Of a DNA stretch of 64,000 nucleotides, positions 1 to 10,035 are shown one piece after another. Origin of the DNA: Porites lobata (lineage: Eukaryota > Cnidaria > Anthozoa > Scleractinia > Poritidae). How positions within the stretch are numbered: the stretch's first letter is position 1; each line of letters opens with the position of its first letter. The stretch is taken from positions 4,972,501 to 5,036,500 of the forward strand of contig CALNXK010000014.1 in NCBI GenBank assembly GCA_942486035.1. The letters are read 5' to 3'. The notes beneath the pieces were generated by a model. That model searched no databases. It saw only the letters and a program-made list of their open reading frames with translations, and was not told the origin of the DNA. A program made the position numbers and the translations under genes.

Positions 1-47
1 ACAGTTTATGGATCTAAACTCTCAAGGAAGTTGAACTAACCATTCCA

Positions 48-219
48 GGGGCGGATCCAGGATTTTTTTTAGGAGGGGGTGCACTCATCTCTTGCTCTAC
101 CTCAACACCAATAAACCACATAGTTTTTTTTTCTTTGCAGAATACCAGTTAGATTAGAAAACCGCAGGTCATCTCAGGGGGGGTGCGCACCCCCTGCACC
201 CTCCCCCTAGATCCGCCCC
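48..219. mobile_element. Short inverted-repeat element (MITE), hAT-like ends
   Basis: The left end reads GGGGCGGATCCAGG and the right end reads CTAGATCCGCCCC in inverse orientation. The next inner blocks (GGAGGGGGTGCA and TGCACCCTCCCCC) are also inverted. The element is about 172 bp with no coding capacity. GGGGCGGATC ends of this kind are common on non-autonomous hAT-type elements in animals. I could not find a clean 8 bp target duplication, so the superfamily is uncertain. Confidence 0.7.
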
Positions 220-1018
220 CATGCACCCGCAGGCACCGTTTCAGTATCTTCATTCGTTCTTCTAGTTTCTACTACTTCTCCTGCTCTGTATACCCAAATA
301 GGCCTTCTGCAATAATTGGACACGTGATCATTTCTCTACAAACGCAAAAAAAAACAATTCTTTTAGAGCATAAAAAGATTAAGTAGCCTGTAAATTTTCA
401 GTCAGTCAAGTGTAGCAGTTTTAATGGCCGCCGAAAATTGGAAGAATTTGTATGAGAAAAGCGACTCTTGCCACCAAGTCACGGTTCATCGGTTTTCCAC
501 ACAAACCTTTTAAAATTTTTGGAATATTCTTCGCTTGCCGTTGTCAAGTGTAAGTTTTTCATAGGTGGTCGCTTTTTGTGGGTTAGAGCTGACCTTGGTT
601 CATTAGTCTCTTTGAAGTTCCTGTTTGGGTTATAACCAGCGTTTTAGTTTTTCATTGGTCTGTAGCTTCTTGCCGATTACAACCATGTAGGTTCGGTTAT
701 ACCAATGAAAACATTGCCCACGCCGAGTTCACTTTTATTTTTATTCCCATGGTCTGATCATAACCCTTACATGGTCAACTTTGGTTTTAAATACGGCGGC
801 TATTTGACTAGGTGTGTTATGTGAGTTGGAAATGTAAGGATTAAGTAAGGTGAGTAAGCAGAGGTCAAAGAAGAATAAAGACCAAGACGTAAATCAGATT
901 CCTGGTACCTCATCGTGTAGCGAACGAGTTACTCGAACACACCCCCACATATTTACAGAAACTGCCACTATAGTCAATATACCTTAAATTATATCATTAT
1001 ATTTCCTTACCGTTTCAG
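220..1018. other. Gene-poor stretch
   Basis: No gene is supported. A small ATG frame starts near 426 (MAAENWKNLYEKSDSCHQ...) with a purine-poor start context and runs about 29 codons. Another frame without an ATG runs about 851-986 and is Lys/Gln-rich. Either could be an upstream exon of the candidate exon at 1019-1190, but no convincing donor sites link them. Confidence 0.3.
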
Positions 1019-1190
1019 TTTAAAATTACGCCAGAATTTACAGTGAAGGTCACCAAGAATACAGTTACAATTAGTGAACTACTACAAGACTGGCCATACC
1101 ATGGTCTAAAAGGACAAACTGTTCAACTAAAAGATGCTGATCCAAATGAACTTCAACTTTTTATTGATAAGATGCCCGCCTCTATCAAAG
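1019..1190 (+). CDS. Candidate internal exon, protein unknown
   Basis: The frame is open exactly from a good acceptor (ACCGTTTCAG at 1009-1018) to a good donor (AAAG|GTAAGAA at 1190/1191). It encodes about 57 residues starting FKITPEFTVKVTKNTV and ending DKMPASIKG. It contains the stretch ELLQDWPYHGLKGQTVQL, which is compositionally protein-like and not low complexity. I do not recognise the family. The flanking sequence (1191-2817) has no obvious continuation, so the partner exons may lie outside the window or the exon may be a relic. The exon call rests on open frame plus splice sites only. Confidence 0.4.
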
Positions 1191-2817
1191 GTAAGAATGT
1201 GAAATATAATTTTTCATATCTTTGTTTGGTTTTGGATTTGGAATAAAGAAGTGCGTATACACGGTTGAACCTTGTACATATGTATGGAAACAGGCAGATA
1301 GTAGCTATAGTTATTTTGGTTTTGGTTTTTAAATAAAAAGAGGAGTAAAGTTAAACTTACTGTATGTTCGTATGTTTAGAAACAGGTAGCTCAAGCTTAT
1401 GGCCAAAGTAGTTAGTTGGTTTTTTTGTTTTTTAATCTAAGAAGCATGTGGTTAAACCCGTATATTTGTATGGATAGCTGAGCTTAAATGTTTAAAATTG
1501 ATGAATGAGATATGCAGACTTAATTTTATGAACATTCAAGCTTATAAATGTAGTCAACCAGCAATCCTCGCGTCAAGAAGGGTAGACTACCAGAACAACG
1601 TTAATCCAGAACAGCAACGCCCGTAGAGCATGATATCGGGCTGGCCCCAACTCTTGTGGGTAGTGTTTTGAAGTCAACAAATAAGATCATATTTCAAACT
1701 TAATGAAAGCTTAGCGTCAAGTATTGGTCTGCAATCCAGAAGTCGATTGACGCGCCTCATTCTTCTCGCGCGCTGGCGGTTTTGCCGCCTAATTTCCCTT
1801 GAGACGCCCTCAGTCGTCTCGTATCATTTGTAAGCGGTCACGGAACGGTCACGGCAGAATATTACGGCATCTCCCCCGCACTTTTCTCGTTTAAAAATTA
1901 ACAGGAGACTGAGAGACGACTGGGTACGAGTCAGCCAGACTTGCCATATCAATGTCTTAGGATGGCAAGAATTATTAAATTGAAAAATATTATACTATTC
2001 ACGTGCCATCTGAATTGTAAATATCGTCCCTGGGGATTAATTAATGATATGGAAATGAGTATATATAATAGGAAACACTGGCACGCATTGTCCCATTCAC
2101 TTCACTTTGTCCGACACGAAGGTGATTGGCGACCCGTCCACCCTCCCTTGCGAATAAGTCGGGTTCCAGATTACCTATTCTTGTATTCAATTCAGTCTGT
2201 CTTGGGCTTGTCCCAGGTCAGATTTTTCCCCATACCCTATTATAATGTCATGAATAACAATACACAGGGATGAATATTATACTATTTCTCTCTACACGTT
2301 CGTTGAGTAATTCATCGATCAGTAAAAATAACCATACGAAATGGATATGGAAAGAGGTACATGTATTTTTTACCCCTTCATCCCGTTTTTTCAAAAAGCG
2401 TATCTCACGCTCACCTCCCATCAATGTGGCCCGGATCCGAATCCTGGCGTCGATGTCATATGTAGGTTGAGTTTGTTGTTGGTTCTCTGCCTTGCTCCGA
2501 GGGGTTTTTCTCCAGGTATTACAGTTTTCTCTCTCCTTAAAAACCAACACTTTAAAATTCCAATTCGATCTGGAACGCACGGACACATTTCAGTGAGTTC
2601 TTTAGAACTCTAAGGTGCTCCGTGGATAAACAAATTACAAAAAAATGGCGCCCGTTGTTGAAACGTTAGATAGCGCTATCCAGCGGATAAGTATAGTTTG
2701 GAAGCAGGAGATTTCTACTACCAGAAAGATCAGCACAATTGCGTTATCCACTGGATTCACCATCTTCACATAAGCCATAATGTACTTTGTTTATCCCCCA
2801 AAATAGACCTTGTCACG
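1191..2817. other. Intronic or intergenic sequence, no gene seen
   Basis: The stretch is AT-rich with scattered short open frames on both strands, none with splice context or recognisable protein sequence. The overlapping frames near 2248-2613 on both strands are mutual shadows in a T-rich/A-rich tract. Confidence 0.4.
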
Positions 2818-3504
2818 GTTTTCGACGCCATCTTGACGAGTAGGCAAACGCGTGAGAAATTACAGTGTTTGTATGAGAATCTAATGTCGAATAATTTCCG
2901 TAGAACGGCTGTTCTGAAAAAAATATGATTTGTAAACTAAAGCTTCACTCCTGAGGATTCTACTGGAAAAAATTGAGGGCGTTACATGCTCTAGAAGACC
3001 TAGAACGACTTTTTTAAATTTTCTATACAATAGTCCATTTTACAGTTACGGGTGCAAACGAGGCTGGAGTTGACCTTGTTTTGATACAACCCTTCCCCCT
3101 TATTATGTTAATCCATGTTATTCTTATGCTAACTAGTATTTTTTAGCATGAGTTTCATAAGAAAAGGATAGAGGTTTTTATCAGAACAAGGTCAACCTCA
3201 GCCTCACGTTCAATCAGAGGCTAGGGTACTAAGCTCATAACTGTAAAATGGTCTATTGTCTGTAAGAAAGTCCCGGGAAAATAACAGACAAATATATGGA
3301 AAATCTAAAGCAAGCCTCTGGAGAAATTTAAGCACAGGTACGCCCCCAAAATTTTTTAGGACAATCCTTTGCTTTGTAGCCTTAGTTTACAATTGACATA
3401 TTTTTTAGAACAGCCGTTTCACGGAAATTATTCGACAGTAGATTCTTATACAAACACTGTAATTTCTCACGCGTTTGCCTACTCGTCAAGATGGCGTCGA
3501 AAAC
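2818..3504. repeat. Foldback element with long inverted arms
   Basis: The outer arm 2818-2943 (starting GTTTTCGACGCCATCTTGAC) is repeated in inverse orientation at 3375-3504 (ending GTCAAGATGGCGTCGAAAAC). An inner arm at about 3027-3080 (CAATAGTCCATTTTACAGTT) is repeated inversely at about 3185-3258 (AACTGTAAAATGGTCTATTG). The two nested arm pairs make one palindrome-like unit of 687 bp with a loop of roughly 100 bp. No coding capacity was seen. It is either a foldback-type MITE or two duplicated halves in inverse orientation. Confidence 0.8.
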
Positions 3505-4145
3505 TGCATGACTTCCAACCTTAATTCTTGTACTTGAGCTTATCCACTTAGAATTCTAGGTCTTTATGGAGAACTGATACCTGAACAACCGTCTTTTCTA
3601 AATTAAATAAACCCCCCTCTCAAATAAGCCCTTCGAAACAAAGGCTTTGATACTTGACTTGAAAGGAAGCTTAATGTTATATGCCTTACTAGACTTCTTT
3701 CTATAAGTGGTTGAAGAATTGAGTTTAGTGTTACATTTTACATTGCCACATCTCCCTTTAATAAAACGTTTTAACATTTCGCGTTAAAACGTTGTTGTAT
3801 TTAGCATTAACAGTATTAATTTACATTACGAGTTTATGTTACATTTTGCGCCATAATTAAACCTCGTCTCTTCGTACCTCCCCAACTAACGACAGGTCTG
3901 AGATTGTTTTTTGTGTAAATACGATAAAAGGCATGGGAAAATAATTAAAAGAAGGGGGGAGGAACAAAAATCAGTTACCAGAGGGTGGAACCTGCGTATA
4001 TCAGCAAACTCATCAACTTTGCAAGCCGAGTACTTTTTAAATATTGACTTCTAAATAGCGGGTAAAACAAAATGGAAACATATCTTGAAAAAGAGTAATA
4101 GTCCGTGCATGGCTTAAAACTAGATTAACTGAAAGAAAATAATAA
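3505..4145. other. Gene-poor AT-rich stretch
   Basis: No coding, RNA or repeat feature could be supported here. Confidence 0.4.
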
Positions 4146-4260
4146 TAGCGGAGCCCCATAGCTTAGATAATTTGGTAAACTATCCATCCGAGAAATTTTG
4201 GTTGTGACGTCAGCATACTCCGTACGTCCGTACACTCTTGGGGGTAAGGGAAGGGAATCA
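4146..4260 (+). repeat. Dispersed repeat, copy 1 (GGTAAACTATCCATCCGAGA family)
   Basis: AGCGGAGCCCCATAGCTTAG is followed by a core containing TTTGGTAAACTATCCATCCG, then a run of CGTACGTCCGTAC. Related copies are seen at 14595-14660 and 15264-15350. It carries no gene. This copy is uninterrupted and serves as the reference for the insertion at 13793-14594. Confidence 0.65.
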
Positions 4261-4784
4261 GGTGTCAGCCCGTCGGGGGAGGAGTATGTTATATCAGTTC
4301 TTGGCGGGAAATCGCGTGATCCGTTTGTGCAACTCGCGTTTTTCCGGACGGCAAAATTGCGTGGCCATTATAGTCGCGTTGCAAAACTTGTTTTCTTTTA
4401 GAATACTTCATGGAAAGTACGCGCGTACGGCATTTACGCAAGTTCATAAATGTCACATGTTTTGTTTTTGCTGAGCTTGAACATCCCGTTCAGGTCATTT
4501 TTCTGATGAGAATGTGCATGCCCTCCTCTTTATTAGTTTCTAAAACTACCCGTAAAGCAGACAATGTAACAGTTGATGAAGAGGAACGGCACGTACCTCT
4601 TTGGTCAATCACCTGGTCGATACTTGGTTGAAGCGACCGCTATCTTTATTTACGTTCGTACCCATGTAAACATCGAACGAGATTTGGGAAATCAAGGATC
4701 GACTACTATAGCAACTAGTATCTACAACTGTGCGGAGACATAAATCCCAATCCAGGACCTACTTTAGAAAAGGTTCACGAATTG

Positions 4785-6690
4785 TGGAGTTTACAGTCCT
4801 GAAATAAGCGATCATGCACTTATTTATGGGTTTATGAGGGAAGAAGTTAAAACTGAGAAAGGGAGGATTATCAAATTTAGATCTAACAGGAACTTTGAGG
4901 AAGAAAAGTATAAGGAGGACCTCTGTAACGCTGCATGGCGCAGGCTGGGGAGATTTTCGACACTGCTGATGATAAAGCTGGTTTCTGGGAAGTGCTCATG
5001 ACTAGTATAGTGGACGAAAATCTACCTGTAAAGAAAGTGAGAGTTAAACCCCAAGATGTTCCTTACATATACATGTCTCGTGAATGGGGGAAAAATGCTA
5101 CAAGGAAGAAAAGAAGAGCTGCCAGAAAATATCAAAAGGAACAAACAAGGGAAAACTGGGAAAACAAACGTAAACTCGGGAACGAGGCAATCAGACTTAC
5201 AAGAAAAGCTATTAGAGAATACTGGAAAACTCAATCGTCTCTCCTTAATCTAAACCCAGTCAGTTTTATAAAACAATCATGCCCTTCTTAAGTACAAAGA
5301 TCAAGAAGAAAGACAACGATCACCTCAGTTTAACAATTGATGGAGGCATCTGTCATGATTAACCCAAGATTGCAAATCGTCTTTGTAATTACAGGGTGTC
5401 CCAAAAGTTCGTTCCTCCACTTTTTAAAGCTGTAATGAAGTACGATTCGACTCGGAAAGCAAATCGTTTAACCAAAAGTTTTGTCTTTCAATATAATTTA
5501 ATATTTTATTCTTGTTGTGCCATCTTGTGCCTCTAATATTTTATTTGTGTACTTCCGCGCCAAAGGTGCGCGTGCCCGAGTGCATTTTTCCCGCCACATT
5601 TTTTTGTATTTTGTAGCCCGAATTGCTCAAACGTTGGGTGGTAAAATAGTCATCGAGAAATGAGGGTTTTGAAGACAAAAAAGAAAGGGAACACTGATAG
5701 TACTGAATTACGCAGAAATAGTTTTGAAGAAGGCTATGTGCAAAAGAGGAAACTCAACGAGGTAGCTCTCACAACAGTTAGCAAGCCAAGTCTGGAGCAG
5801 GTTCGTGAAAAGCGAAGGTTAGAGGCCCTGACATAGGGGGAAAAACCTCCGATTAGTCCGCCAAACAACGATCAGCTCGTCTCAAATTTGAAAAGAGGTA
5901 CAAATGCGTTACTGTAGATAGGGCCGAGATGATTACCTTTTTTTGAATGAATGCCCAAAGTATATATTTTTGCAGCTGCCTAATCCAAAAAAAGACTGTT
6001 TGGGCGTTAAAGTGGCTCCTGCGTAACAGGTGATAAAAAATCTCAAAATACATCATCTGTGGCTCTACATGCTGTATCCTACTTAAAGGGGGAATACTGA
6101 TCACTGAAATTCTGAATATATGTAATTGATGGAGCAATAAACATCTTGTAAAAATTTCATGTAAGAATAAAGTTTTGATCAAAAGTTATAGCGCAAGAAA
6201 TAAGAGGAACGAACTTTTGGGACACCCTGTACTTTGCCGGTATTGCACGTGGGATAGGAAATATCGATTGCAAAAGGATGACACATTTGTTACACATGCA
6301 AGTGTACAGAATATCACTAACAACTCAAATGATGCAGACAACTTCTAGTTCCAGGTTGTAAAGAGGACTGAGGTTGAAGGGGCTCTGCAAAGCCTTAAAA
6401 CCAAGAAAAGTGATGGCTGGGTTGGCATTTCGTCCATGGCCCTAAAAATTGGTGCTAATGAGTCGTTGATACCGCTAACAACGCTATATAATGCTTTTAT
6501 CTCCAGCTGTGAATGGCCTGCTATGTGGAAGAAAGCTGACTGGATCCCAATGACCATCGTCTAAAGGAGAACTATCGTCCGATAACTGTGCAAGTTACAG
6601 TAAACAAAGTTTTTGAACAGCTATTCAGTATACAGTTAAGCACTAAATTCGAGAGTAGGTTTAGTGGTAATCTAACTGCATGCAAAAGAA
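4785..6690 (+). mobile_element. LINE A: endonuclease C-terminus, linker and start of reverse transcriptase (decayed)
   Basis: The frame from 4785 reads into the SDHAL motif typical of the C-terminus of an APE-type LINE endonuclease. It is followed by a basic linker rich in Lys/Arg (5080-5230) and, after an interrupting element at 5392-6229, by the N-terminal part of a reverse transcriptase. That part contains LKTKKSDGW, LTTLYNAFISS, EWPAMWKKADWIP and an ENYRPI-like stretch (6350-6690). Frameshifts occur near 4935 and at 6555-6570. The catalytic YADD region is absent. The element resembles CR1/jockey-type LINEs that are abundant in cnidarians. The clade is inferred; the LINE call is firm. Confidence 0.85.
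5392..6229. mobile_element. Tc1/mariner-type element inserted in LINE A
   Basis: The 838 bp element starts CAGGGTGTCCCAAAAGTTCG and ends with the inverse complement CGAACTTTTGGGACACCCTG, with about 26 bp matching at each end. It is flanked on both sides by TA (5390-5391 and 6230-6231), the target duplication of Tc1/mariner elements. The terminal sequence is typical of mariner-family ends. No intact transposase is present: the interior is broken by stops on both strands and I could not recognise a DDE/D domain, so this is a non-autonomous or decayed copy. Removing it with one TA leaves LINE A reading through without a frame change. Confidence 0.85.
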
Positions 6691-6699
6691 TATGCCCTT

Positions 6700-7669
6700 C
6701 ATACCTAGGATTTGAATTCTTGACTCCGTGACTAACACCTACGCAAACCTTGGAATGAAAGATTATGTAAAATATCTCGGCTTAATGATTGATTCAAATC
6801 TTTCATGGAAATACCACATCGAATCTATCTTTCACAAAATCAGCAAGTCCATCTTTAGGAATTATAGCTAGGATTCGACATTATGTCCCGCGCCGTGTTT
6901 TACTTTCAGTTTACAACTCATTAAGTGTCCCTTACTTGACTTATGGTATTTGTGGTTGGGGAAACTGTGCCTTGACATTTCAAAGAAAGATCGTAACTCT
7001 ACAAAAACGGGCCTTACGTCTCATTTACTTCAGTAAGTCTAAGGAACACACCGTACCCTTCTTTCTCAAATCAAATTGCCTTCCCCTGCCTAGCCTATTT
7101 TTCAGAGATTGTAGCTATTTATTGTATGATATCAACAGACAGGCAGCGCCAGTTCGAATACTCAATCAGTTCGTTAAAACAAGTCAGATTCATAACTACA
7201 GATCTGTCTCTAGCGACTCGTTTTATGTTAAGTTCTCTAGAACCGATAAAATGTATGCCTTTTTCACGAGAATCTGTGCCCAAATTTGGAACTCTATTCC
7301 TCATTCGATTAAAAGGCTTAAACGTTCGTCCTTTCGTAAAAAAATAAAGGAAGTATTACGAAATTTCTTGCGGTCAGAAGATGATTATGTCGAAGTCTCC
7401 CGTCTTATTAAGTTATTTAATACTTTAGGTTAGCCTCTCTTCGTAATCGTTATGTACTTGCCTTGTTTTTTTGTTAGTTTATTCTATTTACTGTACAGTA
7501 GTGTCTTCACTGTTATTTAGTCCATCTATATATAAATCTTGTACTTGTAAGGTGTCTTCAGCTCCCCCCGCCTCGATTAGTTTATAAGCTATTTGCGGGT
7601 GGGAATGTAATGTAGTTAGTTATCTTTCCAATTCTCAATAAAATTTGTTGTTGTTGTTGTTGTTGTTGT
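6700..7669 (+). mobile_element. LINE B: 5'-truncated reverse transcriptase C-terminus with (TTG)n tail
   Basis: The frame at 6753-6850 reads KYLGLMIDSNLSWKYHI, the conserved block after the reverse transcriptase palm. It continues after a one-base shift near 6850 in a long frame (to 7433) with RHYVPRRVLLSVYNSLSVPY, YGICGWGNC and RKIVTLQKRALRLI, typical of the C-terminal region of CR1/L2/Rex-like LINEs. A 200 bp 3' UTR follows, with AATAAA at about 7637 and a perfect (TTG)8 tail at 7645-7669. The copy lacks the endonuclease and catalytic domain. It sits between two parts of LINE A and so looks like a later 5'-truncated insertion. Confidence 0.85.
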
Positions 7670-8275
7670 GTACCCTGCGTAACCGACGGTTACATTATAT
7701 GGCTGGTCTTATGCACAAGGTAAAGAATAATACTTGTCCTAAATACATTGCTGGCCTTTTCCAGAGGACAGATACCAAATATCCACTGAGGAACAAGGAA
7801 TTTGTAATACCTAGATTTAATACGATTACACAGGGGAAGTATTCAATTTGGTACAGTATATTGGCGCTAAGTTATGAAATTTACTGCCTAAAAAGATCAG
7901 GGACTTTCCTACAATATCTGTGTTCAAGCAGCGTATTCTACAGTTTGATCTAAATTCCTTGCTTGCTGACGCTCAGTGCTCATTTGCACTTTATGTAGTG
8001 CGTAATGAACATACCACTCGTTCACTAAGCTCATACGCACTTGTGAATAGTTTTTTTAAAATATTAGTATTAAACATATAAAATCTTTTTAATTTTACAC
8101 TCAGTCTCTAGTCAATAATGATACACTTGTAAATAGTTTTATTAATTCGATTTAAATTGCTACAATAGTTGCTTATTTTACAAGTAATTTATAGTGTCAT
8201 TATTTAGTGGTTCCTCTACTGCTATGATAGTTTGACACTTATTAAATAAACGTATTGATTGATCAATTGATTGGT
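7670..8275 (+). mobile_element. LINE A (or related copy): C-terminus and 3' UTR
   Basis: The frame at 7676-7953 reads RRLHYMAGLMHKVKNNTCP, IAGLFQRTDTKYPLRNKEF and ITQGKYSIWY. These resemble C-terminal blocks of the same LINE type as 4785-6690. After a frameshift near 7880 the continuation reads towards ISVFKQRI-like sequence. A 3' UTR of about 280 bp ends in TAAATAAACGTATTGATTGA, a short repeat tail typical of CR1-like elements. It may be the 3' half of LINE A, separated from it by LINE B, with the reverse transcriptase core deleted. Confidence 0.75.
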
Positions 8276-8521
8276 TCGCGCTTGTATGATTCGCGTGCGA
8301 AAAGCAAAACGCTTTGACGTCCCAACTGTGTTTACATACTCTCATGCGAACACTCCTCTCCGCCAATCAGAGCGCGCGTACTATCTTAGTCATTTTGTAA
8401 TTTGTAATCTAAATTTGAAATCCAATTCGAAAAAATTGGATTTGAAAATTTGAAAGTCCAACTCCTTTTTTAAAATATCTATCATAATTTACCTGTAACC
8501 CACAACAAGAAACTGTTTGAT

Positions 8522-8624
8522 CTTGCTCGGCTAAACATGTTCTTGTATTTTTGGGTATTAAAGTGGCAAATTTCTTCCACGACTTTCTTAACCCACTAGG
8601 TTCTTAAACGCGGGTTTTACTGTA
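8522..8624 (-). repeat. Short dispersed repeat (CAGTAAAACCC family), copy 1
   Basis: Read on the minus strand it begins TACAGTAAAACCCGCG and contains GAAATTTGCCACTTTAATAC and a CAAGAACATGTTTAGC-like block. The same blocks occur at 62628-62731 on the plus strand, and in a more diverged form near 39263-39395. No coding capacity. Confidence 0.65.
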
Positions 8625-8782
8625 TCTGTGTAGGTGAATATTTAAGAGATCTACCAACCCTGAGGGCTTAGATATTCTTCCATGTTCATCCCCGAGGACT
8701 GTGGTCTCGAGGGATTTATACGAATTCACGATTATTATTTTTATTTCATTGTTATCATCATTATTGTCTTTATTTTCTTCAG

Positions 8783-9915
8783 TGATAGACACAACTGAAG
8801 AAAGGACAGAGGACCAACTCCGAGAAAAAGACAAGCAAGTGAGGGAGAATGATGAGCAACTGAGGAGAACAGAAGAGCAACTGAGAGTGAAAGGTGAGCA
8901 GCTTGAAATAAATGAGAAGCAACTGCGAGAAAAAGGCAAGCAAGTGAGGGAGAAAGATGAGCAATTGAGGGAGAAAGATGTGCAATTGAGAGAGACAGAG
9001 GAGCAACTGAGAGTGAAAGAGAAGCACCTTAAAATAAACGAGAAGCAACTGCAAGAAAAAGGCAAGCTTGTGATGGAGAAAGATGAGCAACTGAGGAGGA
9101 CACAAGAGCAACTGAGAGTGAAAGAGGAGCAAAAACAGAGTTTGCAAAGACAATTGAGCATTTTGGAAGGTGATAAAACGAGAGAAAGCGCTAAATTCCA
9201 AGAACAATTAAATATCAAGGTGCAAGAACTGACCGACTTACGAAAAGAGTTGAGAGATCGTGAACAAGATAACGTTGTACTCGAAAAAGACCTCTTCGCA
9301 GCTAAAGAAAAATTAACTGAATATGAAAGTAAGTTAAAGACACGTGACTGGGTCCTTTGCCGAGATGAACTTCAGTTAAGTGATGAAAGTCTTGGAGTGG
9401 GGTCGTTTGGACGAGTTGTGAAAGGTAGATATTGTGGCTGTGTGGTGGCTATAAAACGGCTTCATCTACCAACTCTTAATCAGCGACAGCGCCATTTGTT
9501 TGAACGGGAAATGGATATAGCCTCAAGATGCCGTCATCCATGTTTGTTACAGTTCATCGGAGCTACCGAAGACGAAAGTCCTTTGTTTGTTACAGAAATC
9601 ATGGAGACAAGTTTACAAAACTTGTTACAAAAGCGGAAGCAAAAGAATCGACACCTCACCGAGACTGATATCATTTTTATATCTTTGGATGTTGCTCGAG
9701 CCCTAAACTACCTTCATCAACGAAAACCTGAACCAATTGTACATCGTGATGTGAGTAGCGCTAATGTGTTGCTGTGGAAACAGAATAACCAGTGGAGAGG
9801 CAAACTGGGAGATTATGGAACTGCGAAATTTCTTCAAGAAACTATGACAGTTGCTCCTGGAGCTATGATTTACGCCGCGCCTGAAATAGGTTGTCCTTTC
9901 AAGCAAACAGTGAAG
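8783..9915 (+). CDS. Kinase 1, exon with coiled coil and most of a TKL-type protein kinase domain
   Basis: The exon opens after a pyrimidine-rich acceptor (TATTTTCTTCAG at 8771-8782) and ends at a strong donor (GTGAAG|GTAAGT). Residues up to about 9340 form a long heptad-rich coiled coil made of repeated EKDEQLR/EEQLRVK units. The kinase domain follows: glycine loop GVGSFG, VAIK lysine, an FEREMDIA helix C with its Glu, the catalytic HRDVSSANVLL loop, GDYGT in place of DFG, and YAAPE. All catalytic residues are present, so it should be an active Ser/Thr or dual-specificity kinase of the tyrosine-kinase-like group, acting in the cytosol with the coil as an oligomerisation module (inference). 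The missing C-terminal lobe is supplied by the exon at 18038-18262. Upstream exons were not found. The frame continues open upstream to 8701 through an AT-rich, apparently intronic tract that would translate as a hydrophobic segment. Confidence 0.88.
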
Positions 9916-10035
9916 GTAAGTCTACTATATGGAATCAGTTTGTAAAGGTTAATGATTTTCCTTAAATCCAGTGTAGATTGAGAAATGGCCTCAATATGAA
10001 CAACACTAATATCTATTCCAACTTCTCATGTAGTT

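Noticed and set aside
5853..6182. Minus-strand 109-codon frame in the mariner-like element as a transposase
   Set aside because: No DDE/D motif or mariner blocks could be recognised, and it is Leu/Ile/Phe-rich in an AT-rich context.
8701..8782. Hydrophobic segment in frame with kinase 1, suggesting a membrane anchor
   Set aside because: It is an AT-rich tract ending in a good acceptor, so it is more likely the end of an intron; no ATG is present.
8604..9218. Long minus-strand open frames opposite the kinase 1 coil (Ser/Cys/Leu-rich)
   Set aside because: They are antisense shadows of the repetitive Glu/Gln-rich coil and change with its repeat unit.
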